A stretch of DNA of 64,000 nt from JAVBLP01 sp031553505. Lineage in GTDB: Bacteria > Elusimicrobiota > Endomicrobiia > Endomicrobiales > Endomicrobiaceae. The translations under genes were made by a program, and so were the position numbers. Positions 63,608 through 64,000 of this stretch are shown piece by piece; the first letter of the stretch is position 1, and every line of letters begins with the position of its first letter. Below the pieces are notes generated by a model. The model saw nothing but the letters and a program-made list of their open reading frames with translations, searched no databases and had not been told where the DNA came from. Location of the stretch: assembly GCA_031553505.1 (NCBI GenBank), contig JAVBLP010000002.1, positions 10,154-74,153 on the forward strand, read 5' to 3'.

Positions 63608-63855
63608 TGAGAGCATTTTTAGCGGTTGTTTTTATAATCTTGGCGGTTTTCCTATATTTGTGGCAGCAGACTACCGCGACGCGCTTGGGATATAAAGTGA
63701 GCGAACTGCAGGCAGAATATGACAGGTTAAACGCGGAAAATGATTCTTTAAGGCTTAAGATAAACTCTATACTTGCGCTTGAAAAAATGGACAGGATAGC
63801 AAAAGAGAAAAATCTTTCAAAGCCGAAGGAAAATTCAATAATTTATATAGATTAA
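63607..63855 (+). CDS. ftsL: FtsL-like division protein
   Basis: The 82-residue protein has one N-terminal membrane span (LAVVFIILAVFLYLW) and a short leucine-zipper-like coiled coil (VSELQAEYDRLNAENDSLRLKI), the layout of FtsL. Sequence similarity in this family is low; position between rsmH and an ftsI-type gene supports the call. It would help recruit FtsW/FtsI to the septum. Confidence 0.8.
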   Translation: MRAFLAVVFIILAVFLYLWQQTTATRLGYKVSELQAEYDRLNAENDSLRLKINSILALEKMDRIAKEKNLSKPKENSIIYID

Positions 63856-63856
63856 A

Positions 63857-64000
63857 ATGAATAAAAAAAATAAAGAAATTAACAGAAGAAAAGTTGTCGC
63901 GATAGCGGTGCTTTTCATTTTTTTTGCTCTGTTTGCCAAGTTAATATTTGTACAGGTTTTTTTGTACGCTAAAATTAACAGGGCGGTAGAAAGAATGGTG
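63857..64000 (+). CDS. ftsI: Penicillin-binding protein (FtsI-type), 3' part outside window
   Basis: Only the first 48 codons are seen: a charged start (MNKKNKEINRRKVV), one membrane span (AVLFIFFALFAKLIFVQVF) and YAKINRAVERM. The basic start and 'R...L..kLi.vQv..y' pattern is typical of class B penicillin-binding proteins, and the position after ftsL fits FtsI. The catalytic domain lies beyond the window, so the assignment rests on context. Confidence 0.7.
   Translation, partial: MNKKNKEINRRKVVAIAVLFIFFALFAKLIFVQVFLYAKINRAVERMV

Overview
The window is about 64 kb of Gram-negative bacterial chromosome, roughly 40 % G+C by eye. It carries an autotransporter, a late lipid A-type acyltransferase, several lipoproteins and the DXP isoprenoid pathway. 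I see no transposase, phage gene or CRISPR array. Nearly everything reads on the + strand; only yqeY and a DUF192 lipoprotein are on the - strand. The gene content and the secreted proteins remind me of the Elusimicrobiota (Endomicrobium/Elusimicrobium). That placement is from memory and needs a marker-gene search.

Region by region. 1-6.3 kb: the 3' part of a giant Pmp-like autotransporter. 6.4-13.4 kb: [NiFe]-hydrogenase maturation genes hypA, hypF, hypC, hypD and hypE, interrupted by a broken TPR/HEAT lipoprotein gene, a LOG-family gene and a large inverted-repeat element; hypB and the hydrogenase itself are absent. 13.4-16.8 kb: a three-gene set (NAD-dependent reductase, serine-palmitoyltransferase-like enzyme, GNAT-like acyltransferase) that looks like a bacterial ceramide pathway. 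16.9-23.5 kb: a broken lysine-rich gene, a small membrane protein, smc, a DUF362 ferredoxin protein, an lpxL-like acyltransferase and a chagasin-like inhibitor. 23.7-27.4 kb: yqeY, a DUF192 lipoprotein, and an ArsR/SmtB repressor with a Zn/Cd-type P-ATPase behind a near-perfect promoter/operator. 27.5-32.8 kb: a cluster of secreted proteins (two paralogues of unknown family, a pilus-chaperone-like protein, a large protein with a FlgD/T9SS-like C-terminus, a PorV-like outer-membrane protein). This is the best candidate here for an undescribed surface or secretion system.

32.9-57.3 kb is mostly housekeeping: def-fmt, trxA-tlpA-trxB, polA-coaE, rho, rpmE, prfA-prmC-murA, rpsB-tsf-pyrH-frr-ferredoxin-uppS-cdsA-dxr-rseP-ispG-greA, proS, lpd-gcvT. 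57.3-60.0 kb is a small Tad/type IV-pilus-like set (truncated secretin plus three prepilin-like proteins). 60-64 kb holds rmlA, two tRNAs, a zinc-ribbon coiled-coil protein, the RNase P RNA, a half-size TSUP permease and the start of the division/cell-wall cluster (rsmH, ftsL, ftsI).

Three genes (at about 9.7, 16.9 and 30.0 kb) are each interrupted by one in-frame stop, by TAG, TAA and TGA respectively, with clear coding sense on both sides. That points to recent point-mutation decay, or to sequence error, rather than a changed genetic code. Many promoters match the sigma-70 consensus well with 17-18 nt spacers, so transcription units can be read with fair confidence.
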